From assembly GCA_014607495.2 (NCBI GenBank), contig CP053152.1, positions 11,825,899 through 11,889,898 of the forward strand: a stretch of 64,000 nucleotides of DNA, read 5' to 3'. A program made the position numbers and the translations under genes. This DNA is from Carposina sasakii. Taxonomy: Eukaryota > Arthropoda > Insecta > Lepidoptera > Carposinidae. Position 1 is the first letter of the stretch, and each line of letters starts with the position of its first letter. This document shows, piece by piece, positions 30,985 to 44,384 of the stretch. The notes beneath the pieces were generated by a model, which was not told the DNA's origin, made no database searches, and saw only the letters and a list, made by a program, of their open reading frames with translations.

Positions 30985-31565
30985 TACACACGGCTGTGAT
31001 CCCAAACAAAATCCAGGAATGTTGGGTCACGAAAAGGGGTCTACAGTAGGGTTGTCAATCGTCCTGTTTTCCCAACACATGTCCTGCTTTTTGGGGTGTC
31101 CTGGGCTGTCCTGGATAGTTTTTAAGCATCGTCCTGAGTTTTAGAGTCCTGACACATTCGCTGTAGGCAGAATTTCTAAGAGTGCCGACATCAGGTGAAC
31201 GCCTAGTGCGACGACGCAAATAAGCGTCAGCGGCATCTCTAGAATGCCTAAAAGAAGCAAATACGTAATCGCCGGCACTGAATGTGTTAAATACCTATGT
31301 TTTAAAATTCGCACGCCACTAACTCGCCTCCAATCGTATTGTCACTGGGCTCGCACATGTATAGTCGTGGCTTTTAATCGAAATGTCCTGGTATTTCTTT
31401 TTCAAATCCTGGTTTTCAAAGTTTAGAGATGGCAACCCTACCCTAAAGCCACGTTTAGCATTCAGATGTAAATGTTTGGTGACAAGTTGCTTGCTTATCG
31501 CCTGAGAGCACGCCCCTAAATTCCCCAAACGACTCTTAGGGCATGCACGGAAGGATATGTAGCTG
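30985..31565 (+). repeat. Dispersed SINE-like repeat, split by a MITE
   Basis: The left part holds 'ggctgtgatcccaaac' and 'tcacgaaaaggggtct'. The right part, resuming at 31441, holds 'aagccacgtttagcattcag' and 'cgcctgagagcacgccccta' up to 'acggaaggatatgtagctga'. An unsplit copy is at 34560-34735. Confidence 0.65.
31047..31440. mobile_element. hAT-like MITE (TAGGGTTGYCA ends) nested in a SINE-like repeat
   Basis: Starts TAGGGTTGTCAATC and ends GATGGCAACCCTA. The flanking octamers (gtctacag / ccctaaag) are only partly alike, so the target duplication is decayed. Inside, 'acacattcgctg' near 31155 and 'ggcactgaatgtgt' near 31275 suggest a further nested inverted-end insert. Confidence 0.6.
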
Positions 31566-32095
31566 ATGATGATGTATTCTAGTGAAACCCATCTGTGCAA
31601 AAACAAAAAATCTATCTGTAGGCCATAAAGATTTGAGATCTTTAGGGTTATCTCTTCGATCATTATATTTGATCGAAGGGTTATCTACTTAATAGTGTTG
31701 ACTCTTATTACGTATCTATTTGAAAGTGTTATCTAGATTTCCGCCTATGTACCTACTCATGTGGTTTACAATCACTATGCTTTATAATAAATTATAATTA
31801 ATTTCTGGATACAGACTATGAAATTTTTCATAGCAATAAGATTTTTAGCTTCGAGGGAAAATAAATGTAATGCTTATATTTCATCGATAGAATATACGAT
31901 GTTGAAGGCGCGCCAGAGTGGAGTTATTACTTTAATTTACTAGCATGATTTATTGCAGGAGCAACTAATTACACTTCAATGGAACTACCTATAAACGAGA
32001 ACAGTTTAATATTTATTGTTTTATTAAAGTTTTCGTTAGAGTTATGACATGACTACATTGTAGTGAACCAGATTGTTAGAAGACTTTCGAAACTA

Positions 32096-32340
32096 TCCTA
32101 CTAATATTATAAACGCGAATAGTTTGTAAGTATAGATGGATGGATGTTTGTTACTCTCTCGCGTAAAAACGGCTGGAGCGATTTTAATAAAATTTGGTAT
32201 GGAGTTAGCTGATAACCTGGATTAACTACATACATTGGCTACTTTTTATCAAGGGAAAATATTTTTACCCGGATAATTTAGACATTTTATTTTTTCGTCA
32301 GTCTACGTGGACGAAGTCGCGGGCGTCCACTAGTAGGTAA
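32096..32340 (+). repeat. Short dispersed repeat ('aacggctggagcgatttta' family)
   Basis: Reverse complement of 13833-14055; a further copy is at 61915-62155. It ends 'gtcgcgggcgtccactagta'. Confidence 0.75.
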
Positions 32341-32475
32341 TATTTACTCTTAGGTGTAATCGTAGATCTTAACTAAAAGTCAGATCATTGATTATTCAAA
32401 GAAATATCTGAAATTCTAATAATCAAGAAGGTTAGTTTTTTAAGTAAACCCGTTAGGGCATAACATTTCCATGTA

Positions 32476-32778
32476 TACAGGGTGTTTTTTCCTTAACAAA
32501 GGATTAACATCAAATAAAGTGAATTTATGCCAAAAAAATGCTGGGAAATGATGTAAATTTTTTTGAATTTTTTTTTCATTACTTGATCGGGCGAAATTTA
32601 TATTGTTTATGCTGGTTTTTTCATAGACAGATACTAATTATTTCTCATGAAAAAATCTTGCTACACGCGTCATTGTGCAATTATGCAGAAAAACGCAGTC
32701 TATTTACTTAACTTTGGACCCTAATATTTTGGAAACCAGACACTTCCCAGGTATGCTTCCATGGAGAAAAATGATCGA
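32476..32778 (+). mobile_element. MITE family A, 3'-truncated
   Basis: Starts TACAGGGTGTTTTT, keeps 'gacagatactaattatttct' and 'cttcccaggtatgcttccat', and breaks off after 'aaaaatgatcg'. Confidence 0.75.
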
Positions 32779-32779
32779 G

Positions 32780-34180
32780 TAGATCGAGACCGTCAAAGTT
32801 TCAAGACATAACAAGGAAGTTCTTTTACATTCTAATTCCTGAATAAATCTTACATAAGTGTATCAACACTTCACTGTTGCCAAAAGTTAAACGGCTGTTT
32901 TCTCTAAAGAAATTAAAATAATATTTTAGAGACAAGCTCGACTGAATATTTTCTTTTATAATTACGATACTGATATTAATTATTTACGTACATGAAGGAA
33001 TAAGAACATCCAAACATTTTAGGTAATTATTGAGGAAAAATTTGTTTAATACTACAGAACATAATATGGTAATGGCACACCTAGATATTATGAAGTATGC
33101 TTCTGTATTACACCGTTGGTTCTGCATAACAATGCATACCATGTACCGTTTATAACTGGGAGACATAGGCCGCTCGGACTTTCCTTCTAGACTCGTTTTA
33201 GGAGTGAATTATAAAGGATGTCCGAGAAATTCTAGAAGGTTCCCTATACCTTTAAAGAGAGAGGTGGAATAACTGCTACTAAGGTATGGTTTTATTTACA
33301 GGAGGTAGCGGAACAATAATTTTGTCAATTGATTTACTATTCATGCCAGACCTTCGTAAGAAAAAACGTAAATTAATCTAACAACAGAATTGTTTGATGT
33401 CTTATATTTTTGTTTATGTTTAGTTTTAATTCTATTTATTTATACTAGTATTATCATAAGTACACATTTTTATCACGAAATATTCGCATGTGTTGTATTA
33501 ATTTATGTATCAATTTGTGATAAGCATATAGGAACTAATTGCCATAATATAAGCAGCTAATATCCGAGAAGCTGCAAGCATGCAACAAAACGCACCAAAT
33601 ATAGCAAAAGCAGACACAAAGAACGCGTGAAAACCATTCGTCGCTCCTAGATGAATGTGACAGAAAAAGTTTATATTTTAACAGTAATTATCTACTCAAT
33701 TATCCTCCAAGTCTCTAATAAATTGTCATGATGAATTTACTGTCTTATCTTGACAAATGAGTCCGGGCTTATCCCAAGAAGTTTTAACTGTACCTATAGA
33801 GTAAAACAGACCTTAGCAGAATGGATTAGTCGATCTTTAAAGCAGGGAAATAAATTATATAAAAAGGTTTCGGGTTGGAATGGTCAAATAATCACGAATT
33901 ATAATATTACACTGATAATCATACGAAACGTATTTTGTTATAATCTAACTCCTGTGGCTTGTGTGACTTGATCCAAATAATCCAATCGTTGTATCTTATG
34001 AATTGTTCCATTTTAGCCTATACTACGAGTATATTTAAATCAACAAACTGGTAACCTAGCTCGCAAATATAAATTATCTTGATTGAAACTGACCGCACTG
34101 GAGCCGCTAAGGAGAGTTCAGAATATGTTCCTCGTATTTTATTGTTCATCGCTCGTAAGGTATACAGGTGTTCAATCGTA
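32780..34180. other. Gene-poor stretch
   Basis: No coding exon, RNA gene or shared repeat recognised. Confidence 0.4.
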
Positions 34181-34184
34181 AATC

Positions 34185-34528
34185 GTATTTTTCTCCATGG
34201 AATCATACCTGGGAAGTGTCTGGTTTCCAAGATATTATGGTCCAAAGTTGAGTAAATAGACTGCGTTTTTCTGCATAAATGACATAGACAATGACATAGA
34301 CGCGCGTAGCAAGATTTTTTTTACGAATAATAATTATTAATATCTGTCTATAAAAAAACTAACATAAACACTGACTGAACACTATAAATTTCGCACGATC
34401 AAGTAATTAAAAATAAGTTTCATTTTTTTTTCATCTTTTCCCAACTATTTTTTTGGCATAAACTTACTTTATTTGATGTTAGAGTAACGTACCCTTCGCT
34501 AAGGATGGCAACGAAAAAACATCCTGTA
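34185..34528 (-). mobile_element. MITE family A, reverse copy
   Basis: Begins with the reversed inner part ('ctccatggaatcatacctgg') and ends at 'aaacatcctgta', the reversed TACAGGATG terminus. The other terminus is missing. Confidence 0.75.
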
Positions 34529-34529
34529 T

Positions 34530-37170
34530 AGTTACATCATATACTTAGACCGAGAACCAGTGTTTTTACATACATTCATATACACGTCTCTGTTCCGAAA
34601 TGGGATAGTCAGAACTTGGGATCATAAAAGAGATCCCACAGCCACGTTTAGCAAAGTAGAGATAGATATAAATGATCACTGACAAATTCTCTAAAGACTC
34701 TTACGACACGTACGGAAGGAGATGAAGCCGATATATGTATTTGTAGTTCAGATGTGACCAGTGTTTTATGTTGAAAGGAAAAAGTATCTTGTGAATATAA
34801 AATTTTAAAACCAAGGCTTTTTTAAATCATCGTCAACAAAATAATTGACTGCGAGAGATAACAATAAAACTTAATCAAATGACTTCAAACAAAAGGGTTT
34901 CGACGGCCTTGAATAACAAACAAATGAATTTAGTTTAATTTTGCCTATTTCACCAAGCTTAGAGAGTATTCCGTCTTCGTGTTAGATTTGTAGAAAGTGT
35001 TAAATAAAACGTCGGATCTTATTCCGTCTTCGTGTTAGATTTGTAGCAAATTATGCAGCATATTCCGAAATATGAAACTTATTCTTCGTGGCTACTTGCT
35101 GAAGTTCGGAACATTGTTCCGGCCAACCACATGTCATGGTTTTGTACAGTTGGTGTAATAAAATTCACTAGGGTACCACAAAAAAAAACATCAAAAAGCC
35201 CTCTCCAAAAGTTACAGTAAATTCGTGAGATCGATGACATTTTGATGAAACTTAAATCACATTGTGCTCCCCGACGCGGTTAACACAAAAATTCTTGTCG
35301 TACAGGAAAAAATCCCTTTGGGCCAAACAACAAAAATTGTGGCACGAGACACATTGACCGCTCCATTGTGTCGTTTTATTGCTGAAAGCCCGATTATTTT
35401 GCCGGAACGAATCTTTAAAATCTCATTTATTCAAAACTCTGCCGTAACGCCCAAGTTTAAAACACAAATTTGTCCAAAGTTAACGATGAACTGACGATGT
35501 TTTAGGATCTACGTCGTCCCCTTGAATCATCCAGAAAAGGTTGATTTGAAAGGTGTTCTAAATGTAGTTGCATAAAGTTGACATAGAGCTAGCTGATCGT
35601 GGAAGTAGTTTGGAGTGGAGCTCGAAGTACCCGCGAGCTGTCACGCGCCCATATTGTCGGGAAAAAATGATAGCGTAGGTACCGGCAAAAAGGTGGTCTG
35701 GTGACTGTAGACGATTCTGATAAGAAACACCATCACCTTTTGTTAAAAAGGAAATGATGGCAATCGCTTTACGTGACACAAACGGTGAGGGCGCCTAAAG
35801 AATTTCTCTGATTCTTTGTTTTGGTCTAGGTATAATCATTATTATCCTTAGACCCAGTCTCTGTCTTTCGACATCGATGTCTTTCGTATCGACGCGGATG
35901 GAGTCGCGGATAAAAGCTAGTTAATCCTAAGTCCTATTTTCGGGATTTCGTGCTGACATGTAAGTTTCTTACAGCGACATAGAAAACCAGTATTGATCTG
36001 CCACTGATGTCTTAAATTTGAAAATATATTTAGACATACAATTAATTACTATAGTCGATACCGAAGAAGCATCTGCACCAATAAATGGACATAGTAAACA
36101 CTTCCCACAGCTACCGTGGTCTGGTATTATCTGATCAATAAACAAATAAAGGTATTTTTATGGCCGGCATCACTGGTCTTCGGTTAATTAACGCCCACTA
36201 TTTAAAAGTACCGATATTTACGAGAGTGGGATATTACTTACAAATTAGTAGGTATTGAGAAAGAAATGTTTGGGGGACTAAGCACTTACATCAATTGAAA
36301 TTAAAACGCAGTGTAAAGAAGTTAGTGAAAAAGTGTATCACTTTTATAGTTATTGACGTAAATAATGACGAAAAAGATACATTACATAGTATATGAAACA
36401 AATAAAATTGAACTGTGTCTGTATTGGCAACACCGAACAAAGATAAGGTACATCCATAGTTAGTTAATTTGGATAATGGAATATTAATAACAAGGATTAT
36501 TAAAGTAAATGTGTATCATAACGTGTATACAACTATAAAGCTGACCTTAACATAAAAGAAGTGAAATAATATTATGATCCTCCGATTTTAAGTAGGCAAA
36601 TGCAATAAAAATCCCATAAAGAAATCAGCGTTAAACGCACTATACGCCTCGTAGCTAATTTATTGGGTTATTAATATTGAGCATGGAACTCTGAAAAAGA
36701 TTCTATTAAACTCCTGCTGCAGTGTGAAAGAGAATTTTCTCGAAACTTGTAAACTTTTCAAATTATGTAAGTTTCTAAAGTTGCAAACTTAAGTGATAGC
36801 GGCTATTTGATATCCTTTGTTGCCTACTAACAAGAACCTGGATACAAAGTTACCTAGTTCAGGTTTAATAGGGTTTATAGATATATTTCGGATAGGAGAT
36901 CCAATCACAAGTCCTATTAGAAACTTGGAAGTTCTGGTCTAACAATACGACTAACATAAATTAAGTTTATTGTTTTCCTTCAACTCTATTTCAACAGAAA
37001 TTAGGTTTCTTTAAGTTTTAGAATTTATGATTCGTAAGGATATATTCTGATCACTGAGCACCTAGTGCCTCCGTTCAAATGAAATATTTGGTGAAACATG
37101 TAGTGGGTTAAAGACACTTAGAGAGTCTAGATTTTGTGTTTTATATGTTTGGAATTAGTTAGTATTTGGG
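34530..37170. other. Mostly unidentified; SINE-like copy and a less AT-rich block
   Basis: 34560-34735 is the unsplit copy of the repeat at 30985-31565. A 25-bp direct repeat ('ttccgtcttcgtgttagatt') lies at 34970 and 35021. 35080-35830 is less AT-rich, with a 76-codon frame (35264-35494) that I cannot assign. The remainder is AT-rich. Confidence 0.4.
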
Positions 37171-37179
37171 TGCAGCAAT

Positions 37180-37240
37180 ATACGTCGTGGGTTCGATTCC
37201 CACTCGGGTGAGGAATTTTTTCAATTTTTTTTATTAAATA
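37180..37240 (+). repeat. Truncated tail of the tRNA-derived SINE
   Basis: 'gtcgtgggttcgattcccac' and 'tcgggtgaggaatttttt' match the B box and tail of the SINE at 10633-10985. Confidence 0.75.
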
Positions 37241-37804
37241 ATACGTATCAATAAATAAAATATGACTAAAATACTGCTAATTGGTCCAAGGCTGACCTTT
37301 TTGAACGTGTCGGGAATTTAAATAAAACCAGTTCTTTAAAACTAATTAAGAAGGCAATTTGCCAGTTATTTATCGTCTGGTAACCAGAATAATATGGAGG
37401 CCTTATCGAAGTCGGCAGAGGAAATTGGGAGGAGGGTTTATACCCTGCTCTTTATGGGAGAACCGATTCAATCTTATTTGGTTTTGCATTTACTGGTTAT
37501 TGAAACTTAATAAACAAAATGTAGACGTAAATACGAACTATTGTGCAGACCATTTTATTGTTATAAATGTGTTTGGATGGAAAGTACTGAAATTAGAAAA
37601 GACAGGTACGTGTAAAATACTTAAAATATACGAGTATTAGGATTTTCACTTGGCAAAAGTTCTGTCATTCAAAGAATTTACTTGTCACATGTCCTCTCTC
37701 TCCTTTTCTTATAATCTACTCTTTTAACGCTCCAATACCCTACATACTCGTATTGACAACATAGTCCAAAATACAAACTGCGGTCACCAACCCGACTGCC
37801 CAGC

Positions 37805-37905
37805 GCGGTGACTATGGGCAAATACCTCCCATGGCAGTCTTGTGGCGTGCCCTGGGGGAGGATTACGTCTAGCAGTGGACTGCAATAGGCTGATGACGAT
37901 GACCC
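37805..37905 (+). repeat. LINE 3' tail, truncated
   Basis: 'cttgtggcgtgccctgggggag' core followed by 'agcagtggactgcaataggc', as at 283-342. Confidence 0.7.
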
Positions 37906-37909
37906 TACA

Positions 37910-39325
37910 TGTGGACAATAATCTTTTCTTATTATATTATAGTTACATTGTCTCCTTAACCAATCAAATTATCGATAGAAAATTTTCAGTTATAAAGATA
38001 CAGTAATATCGATTACCTAATAATTCTATTGATTGATGCTCAATGCACATATCAAGATATGAAAGTATGGCGGCATCATTAATTCTATGGAGATCACATC
38101 TCGCATGATGATAGATTTCATAAGCTATTCTTATAAAAAATAATCTTAGAATGTTAAGCCTACGCATATGTTTCAAACAATAGCAGGAGATAGCAGCATA
38201 AAACAATAACATGCTTGTAAAGAAAACAATATAAAGTAGACTATGTTCTGCTCCGATGAGTTATTGCTTGCAATTTGAATTCAATCACAGGCTATTTACT
38301 GATTTTATTGTCTCATTGATAGGCATTGAGTTACTAAGCGAAACTCAAATGCACCTGTTGAATATCAATCGGGGGTAGGAGTCTTTATTTGTAATGGGAC
38401 CGCTACGTTTTGGGGACCACGATGTATGTACGAATGATTATTGCTATTTATTATAACTGCATTGGAGGAGGATATAATGTTTTTCAAGTGTATGTATGTA
38501 TGTAACTTTGTATGTATATTTTTTTGGCACGCTCTAGAGTCGACTTGTCGCATTTGAGATTGAGTCAAGTGACAAAAATTTTTATGGCGTCGGTTTCTTT
38601 AAGTATATGAGATACATCAATTTTTATGTAAAGAAACTCTGCGTGAAGATTGAAAACTCGCGATGGTAACTTATGGACGTAATTAAGATGGCCTATCGAA
38701 ACATTTACTTTGTCTAAACTATTATTAGTCTTCAATAATCACACCACCAGATCTTGAAGTCAAGACTTCTTAAACAAATGATTAAAAAGCCACAGCACAG
38801 CTTTGACGGCTACTTTTGAAACGCGGACATACTTAGATTGACAATCGTTGATAACCTTTTGTTGCAACCGGCCACGTGTACACCTTTACCAACTTAACGT
38901 TGCGTTAATATGGGGCGCCACTTTCTATTTATTTATAAAGCTCCGCGTAATGCTTTTTAGGTGGACATGACTTGTTTAAAATGGTAGATTTAAGTTTGTA
39001 GATCTGTCTAAAGTCCCATTAACAAATGGACAGGTTTAGGAAGGTGAATTGATTATTGTGATAAGTCACTCCTACTATAACCACGTACGAGTATCTAGGC
39101 TTTTTCTAGTAACGGTGACAAACACCATCCGGAAACGGAATAGGTGTTTTTTAAATTGTTTTCTGAGGGCGTATCAAGTCCGACAGGGTGACTGTCGGAC
39201 TTGATTGGTACTACAATAGTACCAATAGTTCATGAAGACAAATAATTTTTTATGACAGCAAATTAATTATAAGGCAAGTAAAGCTTTTATTCCATTTGAT
39301 ATAACTATAAAGAAAATTAAGCAAA
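37910..39325. other. Gene-poor stretch
   Basis: No coding exon or shared repeat. A short hairpin at 39175-39205 (AAGTCCGACAGGGTGACTGTCGGACTT-like) is the only structure seen. Confidence 0.4.
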
Positions 39326-39329
39326 GGTA

Positions 39330-39775
39330 TATTCTTTCGTGCGTGCTGCCGGTGATGACCGACGTGGTCTCTAACTATGTGCCTCATAAAAAAGTTTAGG
39401 ATCGCACAGCGAGCGATGGAGAGAGCTATGCTTGGGATCTCTCTGCGTGATCGAATCAGAAATGATCTCCGGATCACGACACCGCGGATCTCCGCAGACG
39501 TACAAAGATCACCGACATAGCTCAACGGTCCAGCAAGCTGAAGTGGCAATGGGCAGAGCAGGGCCGATGGAGTCGGAAAGTTCTAGAGTGGATACCACGT
39601 ATCGGCAAGCGCAGCGTGGGTAGGCCACCCGCGAGGTGGACGGATGACCTGGCCAAGGTCGCGGGCGTCGGTTGGATGCAGGCTGCTTCCGACCGGTCGG
39701 AGTGGAGGTTGTTGGGGGAGGCCTATGTCCAACAGTGGACTTCTCAGGGCTGTAAATGATGATGATGATATTCAT
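39330..39775 (+). pseudogene. LINE reverse-transcriptase C-terminus and 3' tail (RTE-like), decayed
   Basis: Across frame breaks the plus strand reads RAMLGISLRDRIRNE, then a KLKWQWAGHIARR-like stretch, GRPPARWTDDLAKVAG and EWRLLGEAYVQQWT, followed by a GATGATGATG tail. This order is the C-terminal end of RTE-type LINE polymerases in moths. The catalytic domain is missing and several frames are needed, so it is dead. Confidence 0.85.
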
Positions 39776-39779
39776 TCAG

Positions 39780-41865
39780 ATAGGAGTCTTTTTACATTTT
39801 ATTTATCCTAATCTAGAAAACTATTGGTAGTTGACTATTAGTTGGTTATTGTCACTGCATTACGATTAATAAAAGTACTTCTTCTGTTACACCCTGTACC
39901 TATAAGTCCGACAGCCACGCTACTAAATCAACCAGTCATCAACCGACCGGTAGGTAGGTACATGAAACATGAAGTAAGCAAACTATCTGTGGGCAATTAA
40001 AGGTCCAATCAGCCGATCAAATTGGTCAGCACAAGAAGTCTAAACACGTCTAAATACCAGCAATTTCGAACTAGATCTAATTGCACTTCGCCTTCCTCGT
40101 GGCGGCGTATCAAAGTGAACTGCTCCAGATCTCCGGTAAAAGAAACCAGTTGACATTCCTCAGCTACCGAAGCCGCTGTCAATTTCCGATAGCATCAGGG
40201 ATACTGGCATCCGATGAAATGGCTCCTACGAATGTCCAGTAGTATTTTTCCTTACATTGTTATAGGAGCTTGAATAAATGGTACTTACATGGGGATGCCG
40301 CGAACTGCCGAGTATTTTTATGACGGCAGACTCTGGATGTGTTCAGATAATTTGAGATGAGACTATTTTTATAATGGAGTTAGGTCGTACTACTCGTATG
40401 AGTATGACTACATTGTCCCGTGTACCAATGCACAAAAAAAATGTTAGTTCCGAAATTAGGCATGGAGTTAGTATTCTATGAAACGGACTCTAATATAATC
40501 CTTTTTAAGCATCTTTTTCAATAAAATTCTATATTTGTTGGAACTTCAAGCTTTTCGTATTGGCTTAAACATTTTATTCTTTGTACCATCAAATTTCTAA
40601 AAATAAATACAAATAAACCATCAAGGGTGGCCTGCAATCTAAGGCAATAGGAACAGATATAACATGAATGTCTAGTCTACTGCACCGACCAATCAGCTGT
40701 CAGGACGCGCGCAGGTGCGCGTGCGCTCCGTTGAACAGGAGTGCAACGAAAAAAAGTTGTTTTTTAAGCGTAAAGCGGAACATTTATAAATAGCGCCAGC
40801 GATGCATGTTACCCTTTTGAGAGGATGTTAGAGGTCCTCGTCCTCTCTAGGCGAGTAAATGAACTAATTTTAAATGCGCTTGCATATTTTCTTTTGAACG
40901 CGCTTTAGCGGAAAAGTTGCGGGAGTAATTAGTGAAAAATAAGCCCCGTCAGTTGCAGGCTAGTTTACCTAATTTATATGCGAGTAAAACGTGGTGTTTT
41001 TATATGTAAAGTAACGTACGATAATGAATAAATAGAACTTCGGCATATCCACTACCCAAGGAAAAAAATCAAAGGAAAAAAATCTTTTAGTCTAACCTAA
41101 TGTCCAAAACATAATGACAGTTTATATTAAAATCGTGACCACATGTAATGACCGTGACTGATGCATAAGTGTGTTGTCCTATGTGGGCATGGGAAGAAAA
41201 TTTAATAAATTCACATTATAATATAAAGATTGGGTTTTATTGTCTTTTCAAGTGGAATAGATCTATTGCGGCCATAAAGTATTTTGTGATTTACCAAATA
41301 ATAACAGCCTACGAAATTATTTTAAGTAGGTATTTTTATTATTCTGAGTAAAGTACTGAATATTTTGGGGTATTTATAAGTAAATAATTTTTTAAAATTT
41401 TTAAATAATAATTTTCTTTGTACCTAATGGTTTGCTGGAAGAAATCTCTTTTAGAGATAAGCTCGCCTTTGTACTATTTTTTACAACTTACTGTCTATGA
41501 TAAAAATTTATGTGTACAATAAAGACTACCAAAGAATACTAAATAAGTAAATAATCAGGTACAAACTTTACTTGTTTAGTATAATAAATACACGCAAACA
41601 TTCGAGAAAATTGTGCAGGAAGCACAAAAGGCAATTTATGGAGTAGATACTTAGTCCCTGATTCCCAATCCAATCTCGATGGCGCTTGCCGGGCGAATGA
41701 AAACACGAGCGGGGGTGTTCATAATAAGAATCAAGTAGACTCTTTCTCACCAACCTTCTTCACAATGCAGCACAAAAACGAGATGGTTGCGGTACCAATA
41801 CGACAAAACCTAGACTTGAAGAAATGTGATAACTAATACGTATATTATAATAAATCTATCTATCT
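39780..41865. other. Gene-poor stretch with one GC-richer block
   Basis: 40680-40960 is richer in CG dinucleotides ('gacgcgcgcaggtgcgcgtg') and includes 'accaatcagctg', a CCAAT-box-like core; a promoter or an old element are both possible. Elsewhere nothing is recognised. Confidence 0.35.
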
Positions 41866-41867
41866 AT

Positions 41868-42075
41868 ACAGCCTCTTGCGCCCACTGCTGAGTAAAGGCC
41901 TCCTCTTCCCTATGCCACTGTCCTCTGTCCTGGGCCAACCTCATCCACTGCTGTCCAGCAACGCTTCGGATATCATCTGACCATCGGGCGGGTGGTCTGC
42001 CCCTCGGTTTTAAAGCGTCCCTTGGCCACCATTCCGTCACCGCCTTAGTCCATCGACCATCATCCCTAATTATTA
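41868..42075 (-). pseudogene. LINE C-terminal fragment (RTE-like)
   Basis: The minus strand reads DGRWTKAVTEWWPRDALKPR, then GRPPARWSDDIRSVAGQQW and FTQQWAQEAV, the end of the polymerase. It is a 5'-truncated relic. Confidence 0.85.
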
Positions 42076-42079
42076 AAAT

Positions 42080-43525
42080 TATATCTATAGGTTTTTTATA
42101 CTTAGACCTAAAACCTGCGTAATCGGAATTTTTAACAACAGAAAATATATAACTAATTATCTTAGAATAATAATTCGGAGCGAAACCTATCATTAATCTA
42201 AGCTAATTATTATATTATTATATAAAGAAGGGCCCAATATCAAGTATAGCTTTTATAATTAATTTAATGGCGTTTTTTCTCCGGAAATTTGTTTTAAATG
42301 TGTCAAATGTAAATTGTCAACTTTTCCTCCCTGTTTTTCCACTTTAATTTTGTTTTAAAAAGGTAAAAGGACTGCTCCTTTTTAAACACTTGGTCGAAAA
42401 AAAGCACTCAAATTATAAGCGCTTGAGTGCTTTCATGACCTACACGTGCCTTTGCTTATGTTATGGAAAGTGTTATGGTTATTCATATGGTTCTTTAAAA
42501 AACGAAAATCGTGAAATATTAAACAGCATCCTATATTAAGAAGATCCTTATAACAACTTTTATTTTAATTTGAACTTTGTCACATTATGCTGATCTTTTA
42601 GAACTAGGTGTAGAAAAAAAAATATCGGAAACTGCTTAAAATATTATAGCTATTTTGTTGATGCTGTTGAGGCTTTCCACTCTTACTACACCAGACCATA
42701 AATTTCATAGAACGTGAACAATCAGAATTGGCAGGCGTGGGAATCCACAATGTTGATGGCATTCAACTAAACCTCAGTGATTCACGGTAGCTTGTACAAT
42801 AACATGAAGACGACCTGTGACTATCAACATTAACCAGAAAGTCATTTATTTAATACGAATTACGATGTCGACAGTAGCGCTGCATCTACAGGACTGTTTA
42901 GATGCCACGTGTTGAGTAGACAATGCCAGGAACCTCTTTCGTTCCGTCGATTTTCCATGGTTGGCGTACGTTTTGTCTCTCAATTGCTATATTCTACGCT
43001 TTGTTAAACAAGAACAATCGCTGAACCGGCAAAATGACCTGCAAAGATGAAGCAACAATACTGGACAAGCTTGATTCTCATAGACTTTGAAAAGAATATC
43101 ACTCTATCAAATTAATGAGGAAAAGAAAATACGAGTACCATTTTCTTTACAAGTGTGAATTAATACAGTAAAATTGAAGACATGAACTATGTAGCTATAC
43201 TAACTAGCTCTACACATAATTTAACATATATTTACAAAGTTGCCAACCACTTTAACGGCACCCAGAATGCTGGCAGCATTGTCTCATAGTACGTATGGCA
43301 AAGCTAATTTTCTAGGAGTAAATAAGACCATTATTCTAGTCCCTTGAACTTTTGCGAAGTCTTTTAGAAATTTCCCCGGTGAGGCGATAAGCAAGTCATG
43401 GACCCAGTGTCTCATATTTAAGAGGAATTAACAATATGAGTGTAACAATGTGTCACTTTCAATGTTTGATTGAATTTGATAACTCTTAGATATTAATACT
43501 AGGTAGGTAATATTCCCTCTAGCAC
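42080..43525. other. Gene-poor stretch
   Basis: No coding exon recognised. 42700-43080 is less AT-rich but has no long frame. A small 'gaggcgataagcaagtcatg' fragment near 43382 belongs to the SINE-like family of 30985-31565. Confidence 0.4.
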
Positions 43526-43530
43526 TGCTA

Positions 43531-43909
43531 TACAGGATGTTTTTGGTTGCCACCCTTAACAGTGGCAACCAAACACTTAAAGGGTACGTACTCTATACAT
43601 CAAATAAAGTAAGTTTATGCCAAAAAATATGGTGGGAAACGAAGTAAATTTTTCTGAAAAAAAAAATTACTTGATCGGGCAAAAATTATAGTGTCCAGTG
43701 TTTATGCTAGTTTTTTCATAGACAGATATTAATTATTTCTCGTGAAAAAATCTTGCTACACGCGTCAATGTACATTTATGCAGAAAAACGCAGTCTATTT
43801 ACTCAACTATTATTTTGGAAACCGGACACTTCCCATGGAGAAAAATAATCGTGATGACGAGGCGATTCCGTAGTTTTCGGAAACGTTGACGACCAAAAAT
43901 CACACTGTA
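43531..43909 (+). mobile_element. MITE family A, near-complete copy
   Basis: Starts TACAGGATGTTTTTGG and ends 'aaaaatcacactgta'. It carries a small local duplication of 'ttgccacccttaacag' in inverted form near the left end and a short internal deletion around 43810. Confidence 0.8.
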
Positions 43910-44384
43910 TAGGTAGTTAATAACCTCGATTTCATTGCATCAGATTGTCGATCTGTAATTAAAGTCTTATCTACACATACGAACAATGAGCCTTTCACTG
44001 TGCTACAATTGAGTGACTACGATCATAAGACAATAGGTGCTAGATCATTCATGAGATATGTGCCATATCAAATGATTGATCCATCAAAATTTTTGTATCA
44101 GTACTCATTTGTTGCAATTAACGTTAGTTGCGAAGGCAGCAGGGGGCTTTGAAAACAGTTGTAACTACATAGTATGCATAAGAAGTTTTGGTAGAAAGAG
44201 TAGGTTCACTAGTTGAACATTTCCAACTTTTGCCCAATCCTTATCCCATTATATTACCTCTTTACATCATTATAAAGTAGATTTCAAAATCAGGGCGTCA
44301 TTTTGACCGATGGGCAGCAAAAAAACGAGAGTCTGGATTCTACGTAAGATTTTCATTAATAAAAAAAAAATAGTTGAGGGTATA

